From assembly GCA_027382625.1 (NCBI GenBank), contig JAJKFJ010020849.1, positions 1 to 64,000 of the forward strand: a stretch of DNA of 64,000 nucleotides, in the 5' to 3' direction. Below the pieces are notes generated by a model that ran no database searches, was not told the DNA's origin, and saw nothing but the letters and a program-made list of their open reading frames with translations. This stretch comes from Tetmemena sp. SeJ-2015. Lineage: Eukaryota; Ciliophora; Spirotrichea; Sporadotrichida; Oxytrichidae. Both the position numbers and the translations under genes were made by a program. Positions 33,920-46,307 of the stretch are shown here, piece by piece; position 1 is the first letter of the stretch, and each line of letters starts with the position of its first letter.

Positions 33920-36900
33920 TGAGTGAGTCGAGTTAAAGATTAGCTGGCTAACCTTAATTATCTGAGGCAATATCCTAGCATTAAATAGAAGAAGACTCTA
34001 TGGATGATGGGGAACCATTTCTGAAATTGACGAATAACTCTCTGTTCACACCTCTGCCTTAAAAAGACACCTCCCCTTTGTATCTATAGGTTCGATAGGG
34101 CAGTCGCTCTCCCTTAAATGGTGGCAAACAATAATCTCAGAAGTTCAATAGACCAAGCAGGCTTGAAATATTCTCAGGTTCTTAAGATAAAATAGATGAG
34201 GAAGATGAGCTAGCTGAGCTAGGCAATAAAATTGACTAATTTATAGACGAGGGAGAATTAGTAATTGAGAACAATGAGATAAAAAGCTTCCTACCCAAGA
34301 CAAATATGAATGGAAGAGATCTTTTTAGCCTCAGGCAGATTAAATAAATATGAAATAAGTTAAGACGAAGACCAGCATTCATTCTTAGCAATTTGCAATG
34401 AGTATTTAGGAAAATGAGTCCAAGAATTCGGCAAGACTAGATAAGCATCAAACATTCATAAAGTCAAACCCTAAACTTCAATCCCAAGATGATAAAGACT
34501 AACTTAGTCAAATGAAATCCTCAGCTAGAAAAACCTTAGTGAATATTGATGTACAAATGCTTACTCCAAACTAGAATGAAAACTAAGTGAAAACTAGAAA
34601 AAGGAAAATATCTCTGAGAAGACAGATCACCATTGTTAAATAAACATCTTCCATAAATGATAGAAGCTCTGATGGGTAAGTTTGCCTTTATTTTTAGAAA
34701 TTTTAGAATGAGTCCAGCTCTATCGCATGGTAAAAACTCAGTATTCAAGTTTAGAGCAACAAACCTGCTGCATCTTTAGAAAAATTAGAGTACTTTACTC
34801 AGCCCTTCTGTTAAGAATACACCTTTACTCAAACCGTAATTCTCCTTCAAAATTTGGGAAAAATAGCAACGCCGTATTTGGAAACTTTTCGAGATAATAT
34901 TCCTCAGACAGCGATGATCCTGATGAGTATCTCTCAGAGTCCGAGGAAAAGACTGTTGAACCCTCTATTCCAGTCTAAGAAGATGTGGATCCACTTTAAG
35001 AGGTAAATATATCAGTTATGCTCTTTATGAATTTTAGTATGAGACAGATCCTTTATTTCAAAAAGTGCTTGAACTGTCAAACCTAATCACTAGCCCCACA
35101 CATACAGATGAGGAGAACGAAACGAATCATAACTTACTTAAAGGATTGCCTTGCTTTACAGGAAAGTGTGATCATCTCAATAAATACTTAACGAAAAGGG
35201 TAACGACCGTTTATTTAAATAATTTCATTATAGCTAGTGGATTGTTTTGAGATTAAATTTGCAACTATGGGTGAATATCTGTTTAAGAAAGGGCAAAAAG
35301 CTGATTTCGCTTACGTGGTTCTCTATGGATAAGTTATATTCCTAGACGTTAAGTAAACTACTTTTATCAAAGGTACTGAGCCACAAACGCCTGAACTGGG
35401 AAAACTGAACTCTGCAATATCAAATACATTTCAAACTGCTCTCAGATCAAAACAGATTTTTTATTTAGCCTGGTCTCCACAAGGAATCAAGCGTCGAGAA
35501 AATTTAGCAATAAGCTCTACCAGTAGGATCCTTTAGCTCCTAAAACTACTAAAGTTGACTAAGGAACTTATATTCTGATTGAAGAGGAGATAAAGATAGC
35601 AGAGACAGGAGTAGGGGCAATGATAGGAGAAATAGCGATGATGGATCCACAAAAAGCAACCAGACTACTTTCAGGGATGGCGAAGACTTGACTGCGTCTT
35701 TCTACTGCTTAATCATGATGCATTTGATATCCTTGTAAAGGAAAAGCAAAAGAAGCTTAACGAAGCAATGACTGAATTTCTCTTTTGAATATATTCCCAA
35801 GCTAAGTGAACTCTTCTAGTTTAAAAAAGTGTCAAAGAATGTGCATCTGCTCTTCAAGCAATAGGATATTCTAGCATTTTATATCAAGCGAGTATTTTAA
35901 TTCTCAAAGATAAGGAAATCATTAGAGAAGGAGAAAAATCTGATAAGCTATATATCTTGAAGAGTGGAACTTGCTCCATGTATAAAAAAGTCTAGATGAA
36001 GGACAATCTGGGGATATCTTTTATAAAGCAAGAGAAACTTTTGAATATCGAGCAAGGAGCCATGTTTGGAGAGGGAGCCTTGATCTTTAATTAGGAGAAT
36101 CAGTATACTATAACTGCGAATAATCCTGTCTAATGCTTTGTTATTACCTACAGAGATTTGTTGAGAGAGTTTAAGAGGCTAATTCATCCATTGACTGAGC
36201 ATTTCTTGAAAAGGTCTGAATTTATTCAAGAAAGATAAAAATTGCATCTCTTCGTTTTTTAATTTCTTAAAAAGAGAGCTTTTTGTAAAACAGTAGCGAA
36301 AATCTGAAAAGAAAAACTTCAATTCTAATACGCCAACATATTTCAAGTTCATTTTTTATTCTTCAATTCAAAAGTGGAAAAAGGAGAGATGAATATATTT
36401 GTACAAAAGGACTTTAAGGTTCAAGTGAGCTCAGCTGATAATAAGATGAAAAAGAAGCTGCAGATTTTATTTCTCAGAAAGGAACTTGAAAATTCAAAAA
36501 AAGAGAGAGAGGCGGAGATAGAGAAAAAGCTTAATGAAATTTAATAGATAATGAAGAAAGTACCAACATTTTAGAATATGGAGTTGAGTAGATAAAATCT
36601 TAGTGGATAAGGGGGAAACAGCAGACTTTTCCATTCATAATCTGCTGCCCAAATCCTTAGTATATAGAGGAATCCTTTAATATATAACTCTTCAAAAAAT
36701 TTAACTGAAGGAGGCAAGGAGCGACCATGGATCAGAATAAATAAAAAGAGATTCCACATCTTCCAGAGAAAAAGTAATATAAGAATCTTGGAATAGGAAT
36801 GTGTTTACTCCTTAACATGCTCTTAAGGATGAATATGGATAAATTTTAAGGCCCTTAATAAAGAATAAGCCTATGAAAAGTCAAGAATCAGAGACTAAAT

Positions 36901-38029
36901 TTTAGATGAGAAACTTAGACAAAGGGAATCATATTAGGTCTTCGTCAATAGGAAGTCTTCAAAATACAGAGAACAATATTTTGAAATAGAGCTTTGGACA
37001 GAATACAATGTCAACTAAAATTGGCTCTGGTGAAACCCCAAGAACAGAATTACCTGAAACGAATACTAAAGACTCTCCAAATGTGCATTCTATGATTCAT
37101 TTATATCAATATATATGATGTAGGAGAATTTGAAAAAAGGGAAAAAATATTCTATCTTTGAACTATACAAAGGATTTGGCTCGACATCTAAAAAGAGAAC
37201 TCAATCCTAGGCAGCACTTGTGAATTTTACTAAAGGTGTTTGCAACTTAATTTTATTTAACAGCAGACTTTCTAAGCATCTGACTTCAAGGCAATAAAAT
37301 AATGAGGGCGGTGATCCACAAATACCTTAAATATCATCTTCAGCTGCTCTAGCCCTTTCAAACATTTAGGATTTTCAAGGCATGAATTTACTTTTTAAGA
37401 ATAATTTCGATCGCTCAAGACAGCACCACACGAGTGAAGTTCTGAACAGGCTTTTAATTTCTTAATCTCAATCCACAAAGAGTATTTATCATGCGTAATA
37501 GCAGTCAGGAGTCTCAGTCAATTCCTTCAATTTAAATGGAAGCAAAATTTAAAATCTACCTCTCAAAAGCCCAAGTTCGAATGAAATGTCGAAATTCAAT
37601 CTTATGGGAGGAAATTAATAATCTCTTTTTGAGAGTAGGACTTAGAATTAGTAATAATTTTAGAAGAAGTAATTCTAAACAGTATCAACTTTGAGCGAAT
37701 CAAAGTAGTAGAGCACTTTACTCTCGAATGATGATGAATATCAACTCTTCAGTATTCCAACTAACTCAATACAGAAAAGCTAAGCCTAAGATAGTAAAAA
37801 TAGGCAAGTCCTTAAAACCAGTCAGAGTAATTTCAGCTTACTGAAGTCAAGAAGATCCCTAAATGCTACTACTGCTCTTACCGATTAAAATACTGGAGGC
37901 TCAAGTATGGATAGGCAAGCTTTTTTCAGTAGAAGGTCAAATAACAATAATGATTATATTTTATAAGCTTAAGAAGTACTTTAAAGATTTATCCTTTCAT
38001 TGGCAAATGCTTAATTTAAATATTCATGA
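33920..38029 (+). CDS. Protein with two cyclic-nucleotide-binding domains
   Basis: ATG 33920 opens MSESSQRLAGQPQLSEAISQ, a polar N-terminus. CNB domain 1: FATMGEYLFKKGQKADFAYV, VLYGQVIFLDV and GAMIGEIAMMDPQKATRLL, followed by DCVFLLLNHDAFDILV. CNB domain 2: EIIREGEKSDKLYILKSGTC, IEQGAMFGEGALIF and CFVITYRDLLREFKRL. These match the PKA regulatory-subunit/CNB fold (F.KGQ..D..Y.VL.G, G..GE.A...); the second-domain phosphate-binding Arg is not evident. A Lys-rich helix and a long Asn/Ser/Gln-rich tail follow to TGA 38027. Single-nucleotide frame shifts near 35690 and 35788 have no pointer explanation. It could be an R-subunit-like sensor or a CNBD ciliary protein. Confidence 0.7.
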
Positions 38030-38065
38030 TTTAAATTCTTTATCAACTTCTCTTTGGCATTATTT

Positions 38066-41000
38066 TCAATCGAAAGGAAGGTAATCAAGTCTCTTTCCTT
38101 CTTTTGAATAAATTATATTCAAAGTATTGATTTTTGAATATGATTGAGTGTCCTTAACACCTAACTCAGTCTGCTTTTCTAAGTCTTCTATACTTCTCTT
38201 CCTATCTCTGAAAGTGAGAGAAGCTTTAGAAGCTCTCATTTTATTTTGAACAGCATGGACCTACACTATATCTTTGAGCACTTAGTCTCTCTGTTACTAT
38301 CTTGAATTCTCTCTGCCCCTTAATTAGTCTAGTGAAACTTCTCGGATGGGCGATGTTTACTACTCTCTGTAAGAGTTAAAATAAAAATGAGCGTAGGTTT
38401 TATTGTTCATCCAAAAGATAAATAAGATATATGGCTATAAGATATTGAGGAGTGATATGGGATGCTTAGAAGTTTCTATAAAGACCAGAGGGAAACTACG
38501 CATGAGATTGAGATTTATTCATAGCTTTTGAACCTTCTTATTTCTATTCTCTCTTTACTTCAAAAGCTGATTTATCTTATTCTTATTAGGTATCTGGAGT
38601 TAAGAGCTTAGTTCCTTCAATGGGCATAAGTTTTGGCTTTCTGATTCTCTTCCTTACATTTTAGATAGTAGATCCTAGCACTAATTACTAATTAGAAATG
38701 CTTGCTAAAGAGGAGGATCTATTTAAATGAGATGCTTGCTAGGTATTTTAAGTTTCAAATTGATCTTGAAGTATCTTCAGATAGAATGATTTCAATTAAA
38801 AAAGAGATAATAAAACATAGTGCTGATTTTTAGTCATCATTTATGTTACCAGAGGTGAGCATTTGTTTTAGCTATCTAGTTTAGAAAGGTGTAAACTATT
38901 TAACCTAAAAGGGGAAAGGCTTCTTTTCCTTAGGTTTCTTTAGAGTCTTAAGGTCCAGAATGTTCTAATACAGATTAGAATCGAATTGATTATTCCCATC
39001 ATCTGGGTTATCGAAGTAAATTTATAAAGAAGAAGTTTAATTAAGTATGCTGTTCTTTGCTAAGCTTAATGATAAATCGGCTAAAAAATTTATGCATTAT
39101 AAGTAGGCTTTGAGATATTATAGTCAAAAGACATTTGATTCAGAGATTGATTTTAAGTGTCTAATGCTTTTCCATTTTAATCTCTTGTTAACCTCCATAC
39201 AGTAATACAAATCATACTACTTAAAAGAGATAAGTTTACTTAGCTATTTTAAGCGGATTATTACCTATGTAATTCCGTAGCTTGATTAATCTCTAATTTG
39301 CTCATAGACATATTTTGGGCTCTTCTGTCAGTTCTGAATTGTTAATCAAACTTTAAAGCGGCCTCTCTCCCATTTGGGCCTAGAGAAAACATTTCTGGGA
39401 ATGAGTAATTCCCACCCTCAATTACTTTCCAATCATCTAAACTCCCACTTGATCCTTCAATCTTATAAATGTCTGTAGTTTCTCTATTATTTCTGCTACT
39501 ATGAGTCAACATGTTTCTATTTTTATCTTAATCACTGTCCTCTAGGAATATAAGATCCTTATTTAGCAACAGATTAGGCAAGTTTTACGAATCTTGAGGT
39601 TTATCTTCCATGTTACTCACATCTATAGAGTAGCTGCCAGTCTCTTCCGATATCTTAAAAATGGGAAAACAAATTGCAAACAAATTGATGAATGCTATAT
39701 CCTTCCTTTTTCTATTACTCTTTCATGTTTCTAAAATATTTTACTGCATTATTGCTTTAAGCCATCATATTAAGAAAGAATGAATCATATGAGAGACAAG
39801 ATTTTCTGGTATCTAGCCAATCATGTTAAGTTTCTCTTGGATATTAACCCTTATTGGAAGCTGCTTTCCATTTTGTCCACCACTTTTGCTAATCCCTTGG
39901 CTAATCATTTATTATCTATAGCGAGAAAATTAAAATTTCAAAATTTTAATAGCTTTGATTGATCTAGTTTGCCCTATTTAAAGCCATCATTCCTGATTTA
40001 GGATCAAGCAATCCTTAAGTCTAATTCATTGAAATATTGCTGTTGTTGCTGTTACTAGCTATGAAACTCTATAAACTTGAGATTTAGTCATCGTTAGTTA
40101 AGCCTAATTATACGAGCAACTCATTTTTCTCCTTTTCTGTGAGGTTTTAAAAGTTCTGAAGCTATTATGTGCTTCTTAAACGCAATTAAAATATCTTTGA
40201 TCCATGTTCATTAAGCTCTATATTTGGGTTTGATTAATTTAGTTGACCTAACTTCTGTTTGCTGCCCTTGAAGAGCCCTTTAAATAACCCCTAGACCCAT
40301 TTCCAATGCTACCTCTGGATTTATCACTGCTTCTTTATCTTTGAGCTTCTGAAAGTTAAGGCAACTAACTAATTGAGATTACGTGGAGGGGATTTAATCC
40401 TACTGACTTACTAAGATGAGATTCAGAGTAGGCTTTTTTAAGAATAGACTAAAAGATTTATCTTATAGTATTTATCTTAGCCTCAGAGAGCATCCTCAAG
40501 CTTACAGAAAGATTTTGAACTTCTGTCTTATATTAAAATAAACTACTTTTAAATGTCTTGAAATTAATTTGACTTTCTATTACATTATTCAAGTAGTTGA
40601 GTATATTCTGTAATCGCTGTCCATAGTCATCGACAAATTAATCAGTCTATATCTCTTGGGACGTGATCTCTTTATAAAAAACGCTTAGCTTCTGGCCAAA
40701 AGTGCCTAAATTGCTTTTCCTATTGTGACTTGTGCTCATTCTTACTGATCTTTCAATCTATGAGCCTGTTCCTCCTCGAGAACTTTTCCTGTCAGAGAAC
40801 TATATCTAATTTTAAAATTTCAATATAGTTCAGAGAGATGAGAAATTAGATCTTAGTTTTAAAGATATGCACTCTCTTCAGATTCTTCCTCAATCGCAGC
40901 CAATTCAGCATTCTGCTGATTCTTTAAAAGTGTTTTCTCATCGTTCATTGCAGCATATTTACTCTTGATTTCATTATATTGTTCATCAGTCACTCCCGTT

Positions 41001-41920
41001 TATTGGATTGCTACTCCTGTGGATTTTGAATCCTTACTTATCTAGTTCTATCCTAAAATATTCATAGGTTCATCACTAAGCAGTTCATGGTTTATCATAT
41101 TATCTTTGCTGTCTTAAAAAATGTTTGATAATCTTATCGGAGCTTCATCATCATTCTTTTCTATAAGATAACCATCATGACTCCTAATAAAATGCTCAAA
41201 TTTGATAGGTGTGCTCATTATTTTTTCTAGCTCTTCAGTTTATTTGCGGATCTTTTCTTTAAGAATTTCATCTCTAACAAAAAAAACATAATGAACATCT
41301 GCCTCCTTATTAAATCTTGGCTTTTTTTCTTCCTTCAAAACTGGAGTGACACTTTAGGAGGTACCACCAGGAAATTTTCCAGTTTCTTTGCTGCTCTAAG
41401 GACCAGTATTTTAGCCGATAATTAAACGGGCTTCAGAAGCGTTATTAAACTATTAAAGCTGAGCTGAATCTGCCATTAGGTTATTTTAAGGAGAATTTTT
41501 CTTGACTAATCCTGAATCATCTCTGTTTCCTTTAGGAGTTCTGTCTTTCTTAAGAAGAGCTTCATAAGCAATTTATCTTTTATCACTTGAAGAAATCCTA
41601 GGGAGTTTAATTAATTGTTTATCATAAATATCCATTTACTCATCGTCTGAAAAATCTGGAGATGTTCTTTGAGTGATGGTTTTTCTTCTCTTGAATTGAG
41701 ATGGCTTGGGAGTGGAGATGAGATTCGAGGAGGTGTTATCTTAGCTTTGCTTTATAATTGACAAGTTTGACCTCCTGGCATCTTATTTATCCTCGAGCTA
41801 CTAGCTAATGAGAAGAATCTATTTCTTCAAAATCTTGGGCCCTACTGAGTATCTTTGATTGAGTTTAGCTTTCTCAAAGCTTTTTAAGTGCTGATTTTTG
41901 TACTCGACTTTGGAGTTCAT
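38066..41920 (-). CDS. Large polar, Ser/Lys/Asn-rich protein
   Basis: ATG 41920 opens MNSKVEYKNQHLKSFEKAKL and continues SVGPKILKKQILLISQQLED and TPKPSQFKRRKTITQRTSPD. Further blocks include KISEETGSYSIDVSNMEDKP near 39650, FDSNLYQNILDLKTLKKPKE near 38960, and RIRKPKLMPIEGTKLLTPDT near 38600. The last block (MRASKASLTFRDRKRSIEDL) ends at TGA 38066, 37 nt from the convergent CNB gene's stop. The protein appears mostly disordered and basic; no domain recognised. A 10-nt pointer pair at 38698-38741 marks one IES. Several other joins are unresolved, and parts of the opposite strand are also open. Confidence 0.5.
38708..38741. other. IES, 34 nt, pointer ATGCTTGCTA
   Basis: The 10-nt repeat ATGCTTGCTA (minus: TAGCAAGCAT) stands at 38698-38707 and 38732-38741 in the minus-strand polar-protein gene. 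The long exact repeat is well above chance for such a short interval. Confidence 0.7.
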
Positions 41921-42191
41921 AACCTATCTTACACTATCATTGGAGGATTCTGATTCAATTACAATTAATTCAAAATCTAAATTCATAAGGAGAGAGAGAA
42001 TCTCGCATTTCAATTTCATTAGGTTTCTACTACTTTGTACTGTCATTTTATCCTTCACTTTCTTTTCTCTTCTTCTCTTTTTTTATATTATGCAATTTTT
42101 CACTAATTATTTAACCATCCTTCATCAATATCACACACTGGCAAATCAAACGAGATTTGATCATATTTATATCAGTATCTTTAACTGAATA

Positions 42192-44463
42192 TCACCAATT
42201 TTAAAGATAGAGAAAAATTCTCCTTAAATTTTATTCCTTTAAATAAAAATTTATTAGACTTACTTTTTATTGATAGCAGGGCCTGGTCTTACAATTTTTT
42301 ACTAGCCTTCTGTACCTATTGAGTAACTGCGAGATCATTTACAACCTTTTTACTCTCCAAAAGAGCAAACAGATAATCATCTACCGCCTTCTTCTAAATC
42401 TCAATAGCAGCTTGCAGAAGCTCATTATTTTAAAACTCTGGTTCATTTTTCATGTCATTTACTTAACCCTTTATTTCATTAGCAAAAGAAGTGCAGATAT
42501 TCAAAATACCCAGAACTATATCGTCATATTCATTCTTTATCTCCATTAGGAAGCTCTTCTTTACAGAATTCAAAAGTCTGATATCGTGAAGTTATTTTTC
42601 TGACTTCTTCCAATTATATTCTGCAAGCGCAAAGTTTTACTTAGCTTCAGCTAGTTACTTCTCTTTTAAAGAGAATACCTGTCCATTTATTGCAAGCTGC
42701 TTGTGAAATTATGTAAGCTATAAATAAGGAATTTAAAAGGATTCAAATTCTATAAGGCTTTATTAAGATTCATAATTCTTTCAAATTCCTCTTCAGTAAT
42801 AAATCTATTCTCAGTTATGCACCCTGCATCCTTCTTTCTCGTTTTATCTAATTTGAGCGCCATCTTATCAACCAGCTTTTTCTAAATAAGCCTTATCCTT
42901 TGATTCCTCTCTCCAGTCCAGTCTTTGGTAATTATTTTCTTTTGCTTGTCAAGCTCTTTGTCCATTTCCTCCTCGTCTTTTTCTATATTAACTGCCATTC
43001 TCATCTCATTCAAATTTTTGTCCTGGAAAGTCTTAATATCCGAGAGGATATTCTTCAGTGATTGCTCAGCATCAGATGGAAGTAGCTTTTCTATGTTTAA
43101 CTTTAAAAACATATCTATGTTTAACTCTTGGGTGGTCTTGGTCTTATTCTTTAAAATATGAGAGTTCCTAATCTCTATCATACTCTCTATCTGAGAAATA
43201 GCTTGCAATCTTTCTTCATTTTACTGTATTGCAAGCAAATATTTCTCTCTTTCTGAAGAGATCTTATCTTTCTTGTAAGCAGAAGAGAAATCAATAGAAT
43301 CAACGACTGAGTTTGAATTAGTGCTTCCACCACCACCGGTCGCTACACTTGCTTTTTATACAGGTTTGAAATTGAAAGGCTCAATACTTTACTTCTCCTT
43401 GGTTGGGCTTACTCGATCTAGTATATCGCAAACCTATGGAGCCATTCTATTGATCATCTTAATATCATTCTTCAAAAAGAGGTAAGACGATTTCAAATTT
43501 TCAATTTCCTTTCTCTAGTCTTCTATGGTTTTTTACAAAGCTTGAATCTCGAAATAATGATGCCTTATTAAGGTTTAAAACGTCAAGTCAACTCCATTAC
43601 TGATTCTTTATGCTACATTCTTCAAGTCAAAGCTTACAAAAGCTAGTTCCATCATGAATTGTGTAAAGCATTTCTAGTAAAATTCCTACAAGTTACTAAT
43701 TATATCCATCCCGATCTAGCTCTAATGATTCTAAGTAGGAATTCCACCTCCATTAGTAAATCCCTAAGTGGCAGTTATCTTTTTCTTGAGCTCTTGTTCT
43801 ACAGAGTCCATATAAATTTCAATATCGCTTCTCTCTCTATGCTACTTTTTCTTCTTTCGTCTGGGCAATGAATTCTGCTTCTTAAAGTTATTGATCTTAG
43901 TATTGCTGTTTGCTGATTCTGAAGTAAAGCTATCTGAGTCAGAAGAGTCTTCCCCTTCATCGTCTGATTCTTTGAAAAGGAGTTTTCTAAGGCTCTCTAT
44001 AGGCTGATAAAGCATGCTTTGAGGATCTATTTCACAAAGCAGATATCTTTGATCGTTATCTTTCGAATCCTCTGACTTTCTTTAGATGCTAAAAAAGAAG
44101 AATGCTCAAGATTTGCATGAAGTCTTTGCTTAGATCATTGACTGTGACTTAATGCTCTTTAGTCGTAGGTCTCTTTGCTTACTTCTCTTTGATATTTGAG
44201 CCTAAAATGAGGTTATGTTTCTCGATGAGCTGAATGAATTCCTTGTTGGGCATTGGTTTCAACAGCCTCTGCTGAGACTCCTCAAACATTTCTATCTTTG
44301 TACTTTTCCCCTCTCCTCTGAAATTGGCCATGTTCTAAGTTAGACTGAAGCTTTTTGAGGCCATAGATTTCTATCGCTTGAATTTTTAGGAGGACTCAAA
44401 TGAATAACTAAGTGTTGAAGAAGTGAAGTCCTTCTTTATCAAAGACCTTACATCAAGTGACAT
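42192..44463 (-). CDS. Coiled-coil protein (probable cytoskeletal)
   Basis: ATG 44463 opens MSLDVRSLIKKDFTSSTLSY, a polar head with NKEFIQLIEKHNLILGSNIK, and an acidic Ser patch (ESDDEGEDSSDSDS). Coiled coil follows: EIQALQKTIEDQRKEIENLK, AISQIESMIEIRNSHILKNK, FLKLNIEKLLPSDAEQSLKN, MRMAVNIEKDEEEMDKELDK, and EEFERIMNLNKALQNLN. The C-terminal helix includes LLNSVKKSFLMEIKNEYDDI and AIEIQKKAVDDYLFALLESK, ending KIVRPGPAINKKEQNLRR after a 27-nt intron. TGA 42192. The pattern suits an axonemal or dynein-associated coiled-coil protein but no specific family was recognised. Confidence 0.55.
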
Positions 44464-44579
44464 TTATATTTTTTTATTAAAAAGGTTGCAATCATATCCA
44501 TCCACTTATTAAGAAAAATGTTTATTTCTAAGAAGATTCCTATCCTCGACTGTTATTACTAAAAATAAAAGCAAGCATC

Positions 44580-46167
44580 CTTATTTAAATGAGATTTAGC
44601 AATTATACTCATGCTCTAAGTGATAGTAATATCTCTTGTAGATGGGTGGCTATCAACAGAATCTCTCTGCTTAGAAAAATTGGAGCTGCTCTAATTCTAG
44701 ATTTAATTTGTGCTGACTGCAAAAACATTACTTTGATTTCCATTGACTGGGTAACTTGATTAAGCATTTTAGATACTCTAGTTGGACATACTTTAGAGTT
44801 TTTAATCATAGGATTGCTTGAATTAGGGATCGAAGATTTTTGGAGCTGAGCTGCTTTCCTCTTCAGACAGTCTAATCATATCGAAAAGCAAGGCCTCTTC
44901 CATCTAAGAGTTTAAAATTAGTGGATCGTAAAATGAAGAAGACTGATTTTAAATGTTGTAGTTAAAATCCCCTGAAATGATAGAAGAGCAAGTCTTTAAG
45001 GAATTAGCTTTGGCTAGGCTTTGAGTTGAGCACACTTGAGAAGCATAGATGTTGTTGCTTTGGTTATTTAAGTTTTGGTTTGACTAGTTTTAAGTGCTTT
45101 CCATCGATCCTCTCAAAATTATGTAAAATTATTTTCTCTTTAGAGTTTCAGATGAGAGAGAATTTCCTTGCTTCATGGACTATTCTTATTCTTAATTTGG
45201 CTATGTAAGCTTCGCTTAATTCTATTATGAAATTGAAATTCTTGTATAGGATTACATGAAAATCAAAGTTTCTAATATGATGGTGCATAATAAGGATTTG
45301 ATTTATTGGAGCTCTTCTTTCTATGACGGGGAACTGAAGGATTTGAAGGCTGTGCCTAAATAGATTACCTGGATGAAGAATCAGTCCTTGTCTAATTAGA
45401 ATATTGAGGGTTGACTTGCTTTAAGCTATTTACCTTTTGAATATCGACCTTGATAATTATAGAGTCGTCATCTTCTTTGGAAATTTCCTCCTCCAAAGGT
45501 TGCAAATCATTTCCACTCATGAGTGACTCCAATTTTTTTTAGTTCAAAATCTACTGCCTCTAATTTTTATTCAGCAAAGCTATAATATATAATGAATAAT
45601 CGACATCATAAGGAGATTTCTTGGACTCTGATTTCTTATCAGATGAATAATTTTAGCTGTTTCTTGCAATAATGTTGATTGGCTTAGTGTGGCTTTGCGA
45701 CTAATTCTAATTCATGTTTTGCAAGTTTATATTCTCACCTAGCCTGTAAATTCGTTAAGGTGTCTAATACTTACGGATTATAATTTATTAGGAATTAAGC
45801 ATCCCTAACGGGCATATAATACTTAATCGATTTAAAGTAATTCACAGGCGTAACTCCTTGATCAGTTGTGCCACGTCACCGCCAAAGCCCATCGTCACTT
45901 ACGGATTAATTTTGCTTTATGCAGACCTTTTTGATTGGCTGCTATTTCCAGCTGATGCATTTGCTTTTCTAGTGGCTGGACTTTAACTATAATTGGAATA
46001 TAATTCACTAGGATCTTACCTGCTTGGCTGATTGGTTAACGCTGTTTGGATCCCTCCTCTTGCAAGAGCAGAGAAATAACTCTGAGATATTCTCATTTGA
46101 CTCCCACTATTTTAGGAACTTAAATGGCTTTGGTTCTCTTAGGTTTTTGAAGGTAGTAGCTACCCAT
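44580..46167 (-). CDS. Unassigned Ser/Asn/Gln-rich protein with a 128-nt IES
   Basis: ATG 46167 opens MGSYYLQKPKRTKAIQVPKI. A 33-nt GT-AG intron precedes SPATRKANASAGNSSQSKRS-like sequence. Removing the 128-nt IES at 45781-45908 gives HKAKLIRKYQTPQRIYRLGE in frame, followed by INLQNMNQNQSQSHTKPINI, SLYIIALLNKNQRQQILNQK and LEEEISKEDDDSIIIKVDIQ. The C-terminal part has MEEALLFDMIRLSEEESSSA and a Ser/Asn-rich tail; the true stop near 44580 is an estimate, as the frame stays open into the neighbour. No domain recognised. Confidence 0.5.
45781..45908. other. IES, 128 nt, pointer ACTTACGGATTA, partly GC-rich
   Basis: The 12-nt repeat ACTTACGGATTA is at 45769-45780 and 45897-45908. Deleting 128 nt joins two coding blocks in frame on the minus strand. 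Unlike the other IESs, about 60 nt next to one end is GC-rich and holds a small minus-strand frame MGFGGDVAQLIKELRL followed by TGA. Confidence 0.85.
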
Positions 46168-46307
46168 GGCCAAATACTTTATCGTTCATTTCTTCTTTGA
46201 GAACAATTTAATTTGAATTTAAATTATTAACAAATATTTTTAATAACAATTGCATTAAAATCACTCCTAGTCCTAGACTTATTATGATGCTAAATTTAAT
46301 GATCACA

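Noticed and set aside
38462..39337. Plus-strand gene starting at ATG 38462 with long open blocks
   Set aside because: The minus strand at the same place encodes clearly polar, low-complexity protein segments (RIRKPKLMPIEGTKLLTPDT, FDSNLYQNILDLKTLKKPKE) continuous with the gene to 41920; plus-strand frames are open mainly because TAA/TAG are sense and TGA is rare.
45781..45908. tRNA-like sequence in the GC-rich IES
   Set aside because: A GTGACGTGGCACAACTG stretch recalls a D-arm, but no matching acceptor, anticodon or T-arm could be folded.
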